Assembly (NCBI GenBank): GCA_963662705.2
Contig: OY759767.1
Span: 3,472,001 to 3,536,000 of the forward strand
Reading direction: 5' to 3'
Source: JAPPHA01 sp963662705
GTDB taxonomy: Bacteria; Pseudomonadota; Alphaproteobacteria; Rhodobacterales; Rhodobacteraceae
DNA length: 64,000 nt
The position numbers and the translations under genes are program-made. The notes beneath the pieces were generated by a model that was given only the letters and a program-made list of their open reading frames with translations, ran no database searches and had not been told where the DNA came from. Shown here in pieces: positions 9,093 through 17,570 of the stretch (the first letter of the stretch is position 1; every line of letters starts with the position of its first letter).

Positions 9093-9496
9093 CTTTGGAT
9101 ATGCTTGTCCGGGCCGTGGGATCCCGGCATGGGCGATGCGAGAACTCGCAGCATCTTTTCCTTGACCTCCCCATCGATCCGGAACCGATGTGGTCCAGAA
9201 TAGTAGCGCACCGTTCGTGAGAATCCTGCCGTCCGCCTTGCAACTCAATGGGCTCGATGGTCGCACAGCGCTCAGGTCAGGATCTCCTTGCGTATGCCCA
9301 CAATCGGGTGCGGGCCACGTCGATACCGGCGGCGTTCAGGAGTCCCTGCAACCGTGCCACCTTCTTTTCCGGGAACCAAATGCTTATGTGAATCTTGAAT
9401 CCCAAGTGCCTGTCATGACGCGCCTTTTGCACTGATCAGGTTCACATAAAAATCTGCTCTACTCCTGTCGGTTTTGACACTGACAGGAGAGAGATC
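9093..9496. other. Intergenic stretch with RBS-masking hairpin at its end
   Basis: No gene is supportable in these 404 bases. Near the right end CTCCTGTC (9462-9469) can pair with GACAGGAG (9482-9489) around a 12-base loop. The right arm includes the AGGAG ribosome-binding site of the recombinase frame starting at 9497, so the stem would hide it. A short minus-strand peptide ending in LLNAAGIDVARTRLWAYARRS (about 9285-9390) could be a gene remnant. Confidence 0.4.
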
Positions 9497-10497
9497 ATGC
9501 CTTCGAAACAATTCAGTCCGTTACTTCCCGATGGAGTTCGTCCGTTACTTCCCGATGGAGTTCCGGAACGGGATTCTCGTGTTGTCCGGTGCTACGCGGA
9601 GCGCCTGGAAGGCCTTGGCCTTTCGGCCAGGATGACCAGCGATCTGTTCAGTACAGCCTCGCACATCGCGGTCTGGCTGGCGCTCAACGGTTCGGGTCTC
9701 GACAAGCTCGACGTCCACCTTCTTGACCGTTTCATGGGCCATGAATGCCACTGTCCAGGACGGCATCGGAACGGCAGGAAGCCCGGGCAGCACTGCAGGC
9801 GATTTGCGCTCAGGTTCCTCCGGTACCTGCTCGAGACCGGGCGGGCAGATGTTCCTCCGGAGATCGAGGCCGGCGGACATCTCGCGATGCAGTTCCGGGA
9901 TTCCCTGGAAGAGCGGGGATACGCGCGTTCGTTGATCATTCGGAGCGGGGCCCTGTGCCGCCACTTCATTGTCTGGCTCTACCTGTCGGACATTCCCCTG
10001 GCGGCGACAGATGAGCGAATTCGGAATCGCTTTCTTGCCCACGACTGTACCTGTGCTCATCCGGGGTTCCTCGACAGGCCCAGCAGGTTTGCCGGTTCCG
10101 ACAGCTCCGGATCCATACTCCGGCTTTTTGCAGCGTTCCTGGTGGACAGGAATGTCATCCCGGCGCCGAAGGTCCCGCAGTCCCGCGTCGAGCACGGTGA
10201 ACATCTGGACGCATTCCTGCACTGGCTTCGGCAGCACCGCGGCCTCAGGGACACGTCCATCGAACATTACGAACGGCGCGTTCGCACGCTGCTTCCGGCG
10301 CTCGGCGACGAACCGGGGGCATATGACGCCGCCCGGGTCCGGAACACGATCCTGGGCCGTCTCGAAACCGCCTCTCGCGGACAGGTCGGAGGCGAGGCGA
10401 GTGCATTCCGGATGTACCTGCGCTTCCTCGGCTCGAATGGCCTCTGCCACCCGGAACTCGTCCACGCGGTCCCGACGACCCCGAGACTCCGGTGTCA
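9497..10497 (+). pseudogene. Tyrosine recombinase/integrase, truncated before the catalytic domain
   Basis: The frame encodes two helical SAM-like/core-binding segments of a long site-specific integrase (conserved HECHCPGRHRNGRKPGQHC and HDCTCAHPGF cysteine-bearing blocks). Homology stops near residue 333 (HPELVHAVPTTPR), where a catalytic domain with the R...HxxR...Y residues should follow. At that point (10493 onward) the sequence becomes an IS21-like end. The open frame runs on to 10906 without recognisable content. The N-terminus carries a tandem 24-bp duplication (9516-9539 and 9540-9563) that repeats an eight-residue LLPDGV-containing peptide. A hairpin masks its ribosome-binding site. 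It is surely inactive as a recombinase. Confidence 0.7.
9516..9563 (+). repeat. Tandem 24-bp duplication
   Basis: Two consecutive copies of a 24-base unit (9516-9539 and 9540-9563) encode the peptide PLLPDGV twice at the N-terminus of the truncated recombinase. The copies are identical, so the duplication is recent or maintained. Confidence 0.85.
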
Positions 10498-10545
10498 AGT
10501 CCAGTTCAAAACTGACCAAGGATTCGCGTTCAAAACTGACCCACC
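10493..10545. mobile_element. IS21-family-like terminal repeats (solo end)
   Basis: Starting with TGTCAAG at 10493, the motif GTTCAAAACTGACC occurs twice in tandem (10504-10517 and 10528-10541). IS21-family elements begin with TG and carry such multiple internal terminal repeats. No istA or istB follows here, so this is a leftover end that truncates the recombinase gene. A related sequence (AAAATTGACCCACC) precedes the istA fragment near 25.51 kb. Confidence 0.55.
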
Positions 10546-11426
10546 TTCCGGTCGTTTCCTTTCCAAGAGAATCTTTTCTGCCGGGCATTTCGCTCCGGTG
10601 TTCGGGAATCGACGGAATGCGGATCTTGCCCCGATTGCAGCAGCCCAGCGACATGCACTGAGCGCATGGCTGGAGCTGGCGGCAGTCGCTGGCACCGCAG
10701 AACTCGTTCGAGAAGGGTCCCGGACCACGCGTATCGGAAGCCGCTTGCGGAGGGGCGGTGCCGTGGGCGACAACGGCGGTCTCTGGTCCGTTTCGGCGCG
10801 CGGACGGCATTGCCGTATTGCCAACTTTACGGCGTTGCCGGAAATACGGCACGAAAAGACGCGGTGGAAGCGGCGTCTTCACGCAGGAACAGGCTCAACA
10901 GGTTGACGGCGGCTTGTATGGGTCCGGCAGGGTCCTCGCGGACGGATCGTCCAGCTTTTGCCCGGAAGGCGCGCTCGCGGCCGGCGCACCGCAAAGCCCC
11001 GTCAAGATGGCGAGAGCGTCCGGGCCGGGCCGTGCGCGGTTGATCGCAATCTCCGCCAGTGGCAGAGACAAGCCGGGAGAAAGAGCCGGGAGAGGTAGAG
11101 AAAACATAACCGCAGGGATTATCGTACTGGACGGAGAGATACACCTGCGCATGAAATCACGCGTGAAACCGAACCTGGCGACCGCCGACCAGGCGGACGT
11201 GCCCTCCCCGAAAAAGGCTGAGGCCGAAGGCAGAGATATCAACACAATCACTGTTTCACTGAATCCTTCCGGGGAACCCGGAAGCCCTCGTCAAACGTGC
11301 GTTTGCCCAGTCAACCCCGCATTGACCGCAAACAGCCCTTGCGCGCGGGCCACGAACAACACACGGGGATCGTCGTCGATCACGATGTAGAGACCAGGAG
11401 CGGCGAAGCTCTGGAAGCGATGTCCC
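10546..11426. other. Non-coding or decayed stretch
   Basis: Apart from repeat copy 1 (11059-11271) I see no supportable gene here. Frames on both strands are open by virtue of high GC but carry no recognisable domain. An inverted pair GCCGTATT/AATACGGC occurs near 10811-10856. Confidence 0.4.
11059..11271 (+). repeat. Diverged 213-bp direct repeat, copy 1 (start codon lost)
   Basis: This segment aligns almost without gaps to 12664-12876. In the shared frame it encodes about 50 residues beginning IIVLDGEIHLRM and ending GRDINTITVSLNP. Where copy 2 has ATGGCGGAG, copy 1 has ACCGCAGGG, so this copy has no start codon. Changes between copies keep the reading frame, which suggests descent from a real short gene or gene start. 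I do not recognise the family. Confidence 0.75.
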
Positions 11427-11732
11427 TTAAAGCAGTTTGACCAAGGCGACGTTCAGGCCTCCCTGGGCGATCAGTGCGCCGATCAGCCATTTCAGAAGGT
11501 CGGCCTTCATTGCCTGGATGTCTGCCTTGACCTCTGCGATGTCGGTCTTGGTCTCTGCCATGATCTCTGCGATGCCTGCCTTGATCTCTGCGATATCGGT
11601 TTTGGTCGCGAGGTTGGCATTGAGTAGTGTGACATGTTCCTCGGCCAGCGTCTCAGCCTGCTTCTCTGTGAAGCCGCTCTCCGTCAGGCGTTTGACAAAA
11701 CGGTGCGTATCGAATGCGATGGCCTCGGACAT
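11427..11732 (-). CDS. DUF1640-like coiled-coil membrane protein
   Basis: The 101-residue protein starts MSEAIAFDTHRFVKRLTESGF, then TEKQAETLAEEHV, followed by heptad-like repeats (KTDIAEIKAGIAEIMAETKTD, in pieces) and a C-terminal hydrophobic helix (LLKWLIGALIAQGGLNVALVKLL). That layout is typical of the widespread short bacterial DUF1640/CCDC90-type proteins: an N-terminal helical domain, a coiled coil and a tail anchor. These are often found beside mobile elements. Function is unknown. The gene is alone between repeat copy 1 and a transposase remnant. Confidence 0.75.
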   Translation of the reverse strand: MSEAIAFDTHRFVKRLTESGFTEKQAETLAEEHVTLLNANLATKTDIAEIKAGIAEIMAETKTDIAEVKADIQAMKADLLKWLIGALIAQGGLNVALVKLL

Positions 11733-11812
11733 GTCGCGACATTAAAGCCCTTTCGGGCACTCGACAAGTAATCGTTTTTTACTGTTCCTCTCAGCCACAC
11801 ATCCCTGACCGA

Positions 11813-11990
11813 TTACCTGGGCCACGGCGGCCCCATGCGCTCGGCACATAACGGCTCGCGTGCAGCATGTTCGATGATCTCCCTGGCGGCGGCAAGATTG
11901 GAACGGACGAAGGTCAGGGCCCCGACATAGCGGGACAGGGCCTCATCGGCACGACTCGAGAAGACTTCACCTCGGATGATGGCGGTTTCA
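11813..11990 (-). pseudogene. Possible C-terminal fragment of an unknown gene
   Basis: A minus-strand frame contains the protein-like stretch RGEVFSSRADEALSRYVGAL and then a helical tail ending at a TAA near 11813. Upstream it runs into the transposase remnant on the other strand, so if real it is the C-terminal end of a gene cut by that insertion. I do not recognise the family. Confidence 0.25.
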
Positions 11991-12599
11991 TCGCCTGCAC
12001 CATGCCGGGAGGATGCTGTTGAGCTCCTCGCCGCCCCCGCCGGGGACTGGCGCCGGATCACCCTCACCAATGTCGGACGCATCTACCGGAAACCCCGCAT
12101 CCTCGACCAGGCCATCACCCTCAAGACCTATTCCGGCGAACTCCGGCAGATCACCATCACCGAACTCGGCCATGAAAAGCCCACGCTGCTCATCACCAAC
12201 CAGATGGAGGTTTCGGCCCGCGAACTCGTCGACCGCTATGCGCGCCGCATGTTGATCGAAAACACCATCGCCGACGCCATCGACTTCTTCCACATGGATG
12301 CACTGTCTGCCGCCGTGCCGCTCAAGGTCCACCTCGACCTGCAGATCACCCTGATGGCAAGCGCCCTCTACCGCATCCTCGCACGCCGTCTCGGCAACGG
12401 CATGGAGAACGCGCGCGCCAGAACACTGTTCCGAAAGGTCGTCAACGCAAGCGCGACCATCGAAATCAAGCCCGACGAAATCACCGTCTCACTCGGACGC
12501 CGCGCCAACAACCCGCTCCTGATCGCCGCTGGCTTCGCCGACCAGCAACAAACCATCCCCTGGCTCGGAAATCGGCGCCTGCGGATCCGATTCTTCTGA
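11976..12599 (+). pseudogene. DDE transposase remnant (C-terminal half)
   Basis: The frame holds the end of a DDE transposase: LLITNQMEVSARELVDRYARR then MLIENTIADAIDFFHMDAL, with a Y-x2-R-x3-E-type motif carrying the last acidic residue, followed by a helical tail. The first two catalytic aspartates would lie upstream, where the frame is lost, so the gene is 5'-truncated. It lies between the two copies of the 213-bp repeat and may have been involved in bringing them there. The exact IS family is unclear to me. Confidence 0.6.
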
Positions 12600-12663
12600 A
12601 GACAAACGTGTCAAACTTGTCACACCATCTCCGGCGGTTGGAATTTCAGGCTAGCTGAGAGAG

Positions 12664-12876
12664 CAGGGCAGAGACAACCCGGGACAATGGGCCGGGAGAG
12701 GGCGAGAAAACATAATGGCGGAGATTATTGTACTGGACGGAGAGATACACCAGCGCATGAAAACTCAGGCCGAGCAACCCCTGGCGGACGCCGAACAGGC
12801 GGACGTCCCTTCCCTGAAAAAGACTGGAGCAGAAGGTAGAGATATCAACACAATCATTATTTCACTGAATCCTTTC
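12664..12876 (+). repeat. Diverged 213-bp direct repeat, copy 2 (keeps ATG)
   Basis: Partner of 11059-11271. Here a small open frame starts at ATG 12715 after GGGAGAGGGCGAG. It encodes MAEIIVLDGEIHQRMKTQAE and continues to GRDINTIIISLNP before losing similarity to copy 1. The open frame as a whole runs to 13251, overlapping the HEPN-like gene on the other strand, so only the first 55 or so codons are credible. Confidence 0.7.
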
Positions 12877-13012
12877 AATGTTTCCGTGCAACTCGATGCG
12901 GAGTTTTTGGCTTTAGAAGCCTGTGTGGCGAAGTCCGTGCAGTCTTGGGAACTTGGTGGGAATCGATCTGCCGCCGCGCGGGGGTGGTGGCTACAGAGCC
13001 GAATGTCATGTG

Positions 13013-13516
13013 CTATGTTCGGATCAGCAGATGGCCGGTTGGCAATGGAATGTCGCCAAGTTCTGCAACAAGTTTCTTCCAGTCAACTCCGGAAAGGAGC
13101 GAGACCGCCTTGTATGCTTCTAGTAAGTGCTCGTGGATCACCTCAAGGTCGCGATGCATCACGTCACGACCATCATCGGAATTTCTGCGGAAATTATGTT
13201 GCAAGTAGAAGGAGTGTGTCAGTCGATTGCGTGACGCCAAGGCATCACTGAGAAGTTGGTCGAGTTCCTCGAGGGTATATCCGATCGAGCCGAGGGACTG
13301 AATTAGTTGACCAAGAGTCTGCTTGTTAATCCGATCGTAGATCACGGTTGCTTTGTTTGGATTGGCATGCTCAAGAAGGCCCGCATCGATGCACTTGTGC
13401 ATTAGGAGCAAGTTGCCAAGCTGAGCTTCAAGAAGTTGAGCAGCCTCGGATACTTCTCCGAGCTTCCTGTAGATCTCATCTAGTGTCGCCATCTGTGTTT
13501 CGTTGTAACTGCTCAC
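13013..13516 (-). CDS. Hypothetical HEPN-like protein
   Basis: The 167-residue mostly helical protein contains SRNRLTHSFYLQHNFR near residues 93-108. The R-x4-H core (RNRLTH) is the signature of HEPN domains, many of which are RNases in toxin-antitoxin or defence systems; the family here is not otherwise clear. A GTG at 13516 overlaps the TGA of the IS66 transposase (GTGA), while an ATG at 13492 gives a more natural N-terminus (MATLDEIYRKLGEVSEAAQ). The gene runs in the same direction as the methylase and transposase upstream. No partner antitoxin is visible. Confidence 0.6.
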   Translation of the reverse strand: MSSYNETQMATLDEIYRKLGEVSEAAQLLEAQLGNLLLMHKCIDAGLLEHANPNKATVIYDRINKQTLGQLIQSLGSIGYTLEELDQLLSDALASRNRLTHSFYLQHNFRRNSDDGRDVMHRDLEVIHEHLLEAYKAVSLLSGVDWKKLVAELGDIPLPTGHLLIRT

Positions 13517-14991
13517 CCCTTTTTGTCGGTGGTGTGTTTATAGTGCATTTTGATCATGTCGGCGGCGTTTCCGGCAAGGGCGATCTGGATGGCGACGAGG
13601 GGATTGTAGCCGAGCACGGCCATGGAACTCAGGTAGCTTGAGATCCTGCACCAGGCCTCGGCGAAGAACCGGGTGCGGAAGCATCCGGAGACCTTGATCT
13701 TGACCTTTGCCATTCTGATTTTCTGTTCTCCAAAATTGTTCGTAAAGCTGACATCCGGGTCGCCCATGAAGCGCAGCACGGATTCCTCGTGCTTCACGAG
13801 GCGCTCGTGCAGGTTGTGTGCGTCCGACTTCGCGATCCGCCCGCGTTTTCCTTTCGGTCGCGGCGGGATTTCCGGCAGTTCCTTGCCGCCCTGGGTCAGG
13901 ATGGTCCGGTATCGCTTGCGCACGGCCAGGCGTTCGGCCTCGCTCAGGGTCTTGGTGGTGCTCTTGTTGACCTTGTGGCAAGCCTCGCGCAGCAGCGTCT
14001 TCATCAGGCGCGCCCAGCGGTAGGCGTTGGCCTCGACGATGAAGGTCAGTTCGCGCAAAAGATGCGAGCCACACAACTGATGCCTGCACCGGTCGTAGGC
14101 GAAGTAGGTTGCCCAACAATCATGGATCAGGACGCCGGCGTAACGCGGGATGATGCCGATCTCGTCGATGGCCTCCCTGCCGCGCTTGCGGTGCAGGAAC
14201 TTCAGGGTCAGGAACCCGTCGGTGAGGACGTGGAGCCACTGGGTCTTGCCGTCGACCCGGAAGCCGGTCTCGTCGGCATGCAGGGCCGGGCGCGTCAGCA
14301 GGTGTTCGATGGCGGCCTCCTCCCACGCTTCGAGCGCGTCATGGAGGCGCCGGACGTAGCCAAGGCAGGTGGCCTCGGAGAGCCTGAGGCCGGAGATCGC
14401 CTGCACCAGCGCAACGGCCCGGCGCAGGGACAGCATGTGGGCGACCAGCAGGTTGATGATAAAGGCTTGCAGGCCGCTGCCGTACTGCAGCGGGCCCGGC
14501 ATGGTTTCGGGGAACCGCCCCTTGGTCCGGGCCTGGCAGTCGGGGCATTCCTTGATCTCGGCATCCACGCGACGCTCGACGACCTCGAACACGATGTCGT
14601 ACAGGATGCGACGTTCCCGGTTGACGGGATCGACGCCGGACAGGTCGGCGCCGCAGGCGTCGCAGGCGTCGACGGTGACCGTCTCCTCGACGGTGGTCTT
14701 CCGGAGGTTGTCGCCCGTCTTCAGGTTCGGTTTCGCGCCCTTGCCGCTGCTGCCGTCGCGCCGGGCGGTCTCGTCTTTCTCTGTCTGCGACGGCGGGAGG
14801 CCGGAGTTCCTGCTGGTCTTGCGGGTCGTCTTCTCGAGGAACACCGCCACCAGGATGTCGAGCAGCAGGAACAGGGCGTCGATCAGCGCGCGCGTTTCCG
14901 CACTCGCCTCGCCCGTGCGCTTGATGGCGTCGAACCGGGCCCGGCAGTCGTCCATCTGCGCACGCAGCGAGGCCCCGTTCACCGTCGGCAT
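13513..14991 (-). CDS. IS66-family transposase (TnpC-like)
   Basis: The 492-residue protein has the full IS66 transposase layout: an N-terminal coiled region, KTSRNSGLPPSQ, a CDACGADLSG...CPDCQ zinc-ribbon, the DDE_Tnp_IS66 core with HADETGFRVDGKTQWLHV (first aspartate), LIHDCWATYF (second aspartate), and NNFGEQKIRMAKVKIKVSGCF with the final glutamate. It appears intact. The usual IS66 partners TnpA and TnpB are not present. Instead its ATG (14991) overlaps the stop of a D12 DNA methylase, and its TGA overlaps the next frame, so the three genes could be translated together. Confidence 0.92.
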   Translation of the reverse strand: MPTVNGASLRAQMDDCRARFDAIKRTGEASAETRALIDALFLLLDILVAVFLEKTTRKTSRNSGLPPSQTEKDETARRDGSSGKGAKPNLKTGDNLRKTTVEETVTVDACDACGADLSGVDPVNRERRILYDIVFEVVERRVDAEIKECPDCQARTKGRFPETMPGPLQYGSGLQAFIINLLVAHMLSLRRAVALVQAISGLRLSEATCLGYVRRLHDALEAWEEAAIEHLLTRPALHADETGFRVDGKTQWLHVLTDGFLTLKFLHRKRGREAIDEIGIIPRYAGVLIHDCWATYFAYDRCRHQLCGSHLLRELTFIVEANAYRWARLMKTLLREACHKVNKSTTKTLSEAERLAVRKRYRTILTQGGKELPEIPPRPKGKRGRIAKSDAHNLHERLVKHEESVLRFMGDPDVSFTNNFGEQKIRMAKVKIKVSGCFRTRFFAEAWCRISSYLSSMAVLGYNPLVAIQIALAGNAADMIKMHYKHTTDKKG

Positions 14992-15653
14992 CACTCCACC
15001 TCCACCGCCAGCACTGCCGCCAGCACCGCGAGGCGCTCGCCCGGCGGCATCGCGCGGTAGCGCCGCGCCCAGCTTTCAGCGTGGCGCTTGATGCGCTGGC
15101 GGTCGGTGAAGTTCCGGCCCGCACAGGCGTGCCAGTGCACCCGGTCGGGCGCGAAGTTGAACCACAGCTTCTCCGTCACCACGCAGGACTGGTTGTTGAC
15201 CTGGATCTCCAGCGTGCGCCAGTCGGACAAGTGCTCGTCGTAGAGCCGGGACGGATAGCCGGAAATTATCACCGAACAGGGCAGCGACTTCAGGATGTCG
15301 AGGAGCGTGACATGGTCGGCGTCCGTGTAGTCGAAGCGGTAGCGGCGCTGCGACCTGCGCGTCGACTGCACGTAGGGCGGGTCGCTGTAGACCAGTTCGT
15401 CGCCCTGGAAGTCGAAGTCCGACAGGAACGCGTGGGCGCAGCCGTGATGGAGTTCGACCGGATAGTCGCAGCTGAAGGTGTCGATGGCCCGGCGGTTGAG
15501 ATCGATGCCGATGTTGCGCAGCGCCGGCGGCTTGCGCTTCATGATGGCACCGCCCCCAAGATGTGTCTCCAGATATGCGCCATGCGGGGGCGTGAGGCCC
15601 ACGATGGCCTGCGAGAGACCTGTCGTAGCTTTGGACCCGAACCATGCCCCCAT
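14991..15653 (-). CDS. D12-class DNA adenine methylase
   Basis: The 220-residue protein is a Dam-like N6-adenine methyltransferase. It has the SAM-binding ETHLGGGAIMKRK block near residues 25-45 (F/L-x-G-x-G motif) and the catalytic DPPY motif (YSDPPYVQS) near residue 90. The ATG at 15653 was chosen for the GGGGGAGA upstream. A near-consensus promoter (TTGACA-15-TATACT) lies 40-65 bases further up. It is somewhat short for Dam (about 270) and lacks an obvious restriction partner, so it may be a solitary methylase or a passenger of the IS66 unit it overlaps. Confidence 0.82.
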   Translation of the reverse strand: MGAWFGSKATTGLSQAIVGLTPPHGAYLETHLGGGAIMKRKPPALRNIGIDLNRRAIDTFSCDYPVELHHGCAHAFLSDFDFQGDELVYSDPPYVQSTRRSQRRYRFDYTDADHVTLLDILKSLPCSVIISGYPSRLYDEHLSDWRTLEIQVNNQSCVVTEKLWFNFAPDRVHWHACAGRNFTDRQRIKRHAESWARRYRAMPPGERLAVLAAVLAVEVE

Positions 15654-15692
15654 CGAAACGGTCTCCCCCGGAACAGTCAATCCGGAACCGAC

Positions 15693-15719
15693 AGTATAAT
15701 GCTCGCTCTATGGTGTCAA
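15693..15719 (-). promoter_or_regulatory. Sigma-70-like promoter for the methylase-IS66 unit
   Basis: On the minus strand TTGACA (15719-15714) and TATACT (15698-15693) are separated by 15 bases. The -35 is perfect and the -10 matches five of six consensus bases, but the spacer is short. It points at the methylase ATG at 15653. Confidence 0.5.
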
Positions 15720-15899
15720 ACGATAATCCTCGGCGGGCTGCTCGGACAACCCGACGGAGCCTGCATGCACCGTCAGGACCCTCGACAGGCACGAATAGAC
15801 ACCCAGCGTTGGCGCGTCCTGTGTGCGGCGTTTCGTGATGACGCCGCAGGCCCGCCGGCAAGTGCAGATGACGAGAAAAGATACTTGACCCGAGCGCCA

Positions 15900-16295
15900 T
15901 CAGGCAGGACGGTCAATGGTCAAAGGGGGGCGAGCAGTTACGTTTCGTTTTTCCTTATGTTCAGTTAGGGCCGGTGACTCAGATCCAGAAAGTTGTTGTC
16001 CTTCAAATCGACGAACCGTGCGACGATGAAGTCTGACCAATTCAATGACTGTTGCTGCCATTACCGGTCCGAAATACGTAGCCAAGGCCTGATCAAAGAC
16101 GGGTTCGGGCGCGCCGTTCTTCATGCCATACCCTCCTACAACCGTGACAACCGCCAAAGTCAGGATACTCAGCCAAACAATCTCGAGACTGTCATTGGCT
16201 TCCTGATTCAGCTTCCGATAACCGAACATTAGAAAACGAAGCAACAGATACGCGCCCAGCACACCACCGAGCGTAAAACCGAACCAACCTAGCAT
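15900..16295 (-). CDS. Small membrane protein of unknown function
   Basis: The 131-residue product has hydrophobic segments near residues 3-23, 38-55 and probably 73-88, then a charged tail. The ATG at 16295 is backed by a good ribosome-binding site (GGAGAG about 6 bases upstream). No family is recognised. It stands alone upstream of the methylase promoter, on the same strand. Confidence 0.6.
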   Translation of the reverse strand: MLGWFGFTLGGVLGAYLLLRFLMFGYRKLNQEANDSLEIVWLSILTLAVVTVVGGYGMKNGAPEPVFDQALATYFGPVMAATVIELVRLHRRTVRRFEGQQLSGSESPALTEHKEKRNVTARPPLTIDRPA

Positions 16296-16435
16296 AAATC
16301 TCTCCTATCTACATGCCATCGTATCTGGCTTGAGCAGTCAATCCGTCCGGGCGAAGCCAATGTTCTTGGCATAGCGCTTCCCCTTCTCGACGCAACCGTC
16401 AGTTCGGTCGGCTACATCGTGGCAGGGGGAGCGTC

Positions 16436-16990
16436 GTGCAGATCGGCGATTTCTGCCACGGGTTTCTCGATCGCCGCACGGCAGCGGGTGTTGAGGACTT
16501 CTTCCGGGAGCATGCCGGCACCTTCTGCCGGGTCAGTCCCGGGTGGATCCCGGACGGGCACCATGACCCGGCCTGGGACATCATGTTCGTGGGCGGCGCG
16601 TTCTCGGTCGACCGGAAGCATCGTACCGAAGGCCTCGACTGGTGGCCCGACGAGGAGTGCTCGATCGCGGAACTCAACGCGATCGTCGACCGCTACATCG
16701 CGGTGAAGCCCCGGATCATGGTGACGCACGACGCGCCGACCGCGGCGATCGGGGCGGTGTTTCCGAACGTAAGGCTGTTCCGCCCGCTGTCGCGGACGAT
16801 GCAGGCGTTCGACGCGATGTTCGAGCATCACAGTCCGGACGCCTGGATCTTCGGCCACTGGCACCGCTCGGCGTCCGTTGTCGTGGACGGCACGCTGTTC
16901 CAGTGCCTGGGCGAATTCAGGACCTGCATGCTGTCCTGGCGGTGGCCCGGGTGGCCGGTTCGCCTGAGCGGCGGTTCGGAATATGTCTGA
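16436..16990 (+). pseudogene. Metallophosphoesterase, N-terminally truncated
   Basis: The frame (GTG at 16436) begins directly at VQIGDFCHGFL, the second motif of calcineurin-like phosphoesterases, and continues through IMFVGGAFSVD, PRIMVTHDAPT and GHWHRS, which carry later metal ligands. The first motif (DxHG), normally about 25 residues earlier, is missing; upstream in-frame sequence does not supply it. The enzyme would lack metal ligands and is probably dead. Confidence 0.65.
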
Positions 16991-17009
16991 AAAGCATAAG
17001 GAGACTGCA

Positions 17010-17189
17010 ATGACCTTGCCCCCGATCTTCCACTTCGTGTTCCAACTGTTCCGTCCCGCGATACTGTTGCCCGTGCTGGGCGGCGGGCTATGCGCGGCCA
17101 TGATCTTCTGGGCGGGCGATCCCGTTGCCCGGTCTGCCGGCTTCGAGTACCTCGGGGGCCGCATGTTCATTGCGGCGGCATGGGCGTGA
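17010..17189 (+). CDS. Small membrane protein
   Basis: A 59-residue frame starts at ATG 17010 with AGGAG (16999-17003) just upstream. It contains a long hydrophobic segment (LPVLGGGLCAAMIFWAG) and a second one near its end. It overlaps the next small frame by 10 bases. The two could be separate subunits or one protein split by a frameshift near 17180. Confidence 0.5.
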   Translation: MTLPPIFHFVFQLFRPAILLPVLGGGLCAAMIFWAGDPVARSAGFEYLGGRMFIAAAWA

Positions 17190-17353
17190 CCGTCTTCGTC
17201 GCCGTTCTGGGTCTTCGGCCGCGTCCCGATCCCGAATTCGACGTTCCCCCGTTCTTTTTTGCGGTCTTCCAGGCCGCGGCAGCCATTGGCCTGGTGGTTG
17301 TCACGGCAATCCTGGTTTTTGCCGCCCTGTACATTCTGCCTCGCGTTGCCTGA
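17180..17353 (+). CDS. Small membrane protein, overlaps the preceding frame
   Basis: A 57-residue frame starts at ATG 17180 inside the end of the preceding gene. It carries two hydrophobic stretches (VTVFVAVLGL and AAAAIGLVVVTAILVFAALYI). No ribosome-binding site is evident, which favours coupling or a frameshifted single gene of about 115 residues. Confidence 0.4.
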   Translation: MGVTVFVAVLGLRPRPDPEFDVPPFFFAVFQAAAAIGLVVVTAILVFAALYILPRVA

Positions 17354-17570
17354 ACCGCCCGTTCATCATGTTGCGCAGGGTGAAGCTGCGCGGGCGGTGC
17401 CGTGGAACAGCTCGGCCGAGGGTGCGATGGCCGGCAGATCGAGTGGCCCTTGGCGGCGCGGATGTGCCGACCATCCTCCGAGAGCGTAAGCCGCTATTTG
17501 TCGTTCTCCGCCACGATGCGGTTCAGTTCGTCGCGTTTGATTGCTCCCATTGGCTGGTTATTGGAATCAA

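Noticed and set aside
11813..12082. Minus-strand gene of 89 codons
   Set aside because: Only the last 55 or so residues look protein-like; the rest overlaps the transposase remnant. Kept as a low-confidence fragment, not as a gene.
13789..15060. 423-codon open frame on the plus strand
   Set aside because: Antisense to the IS66 transposase; composition is that of a shadow frame.
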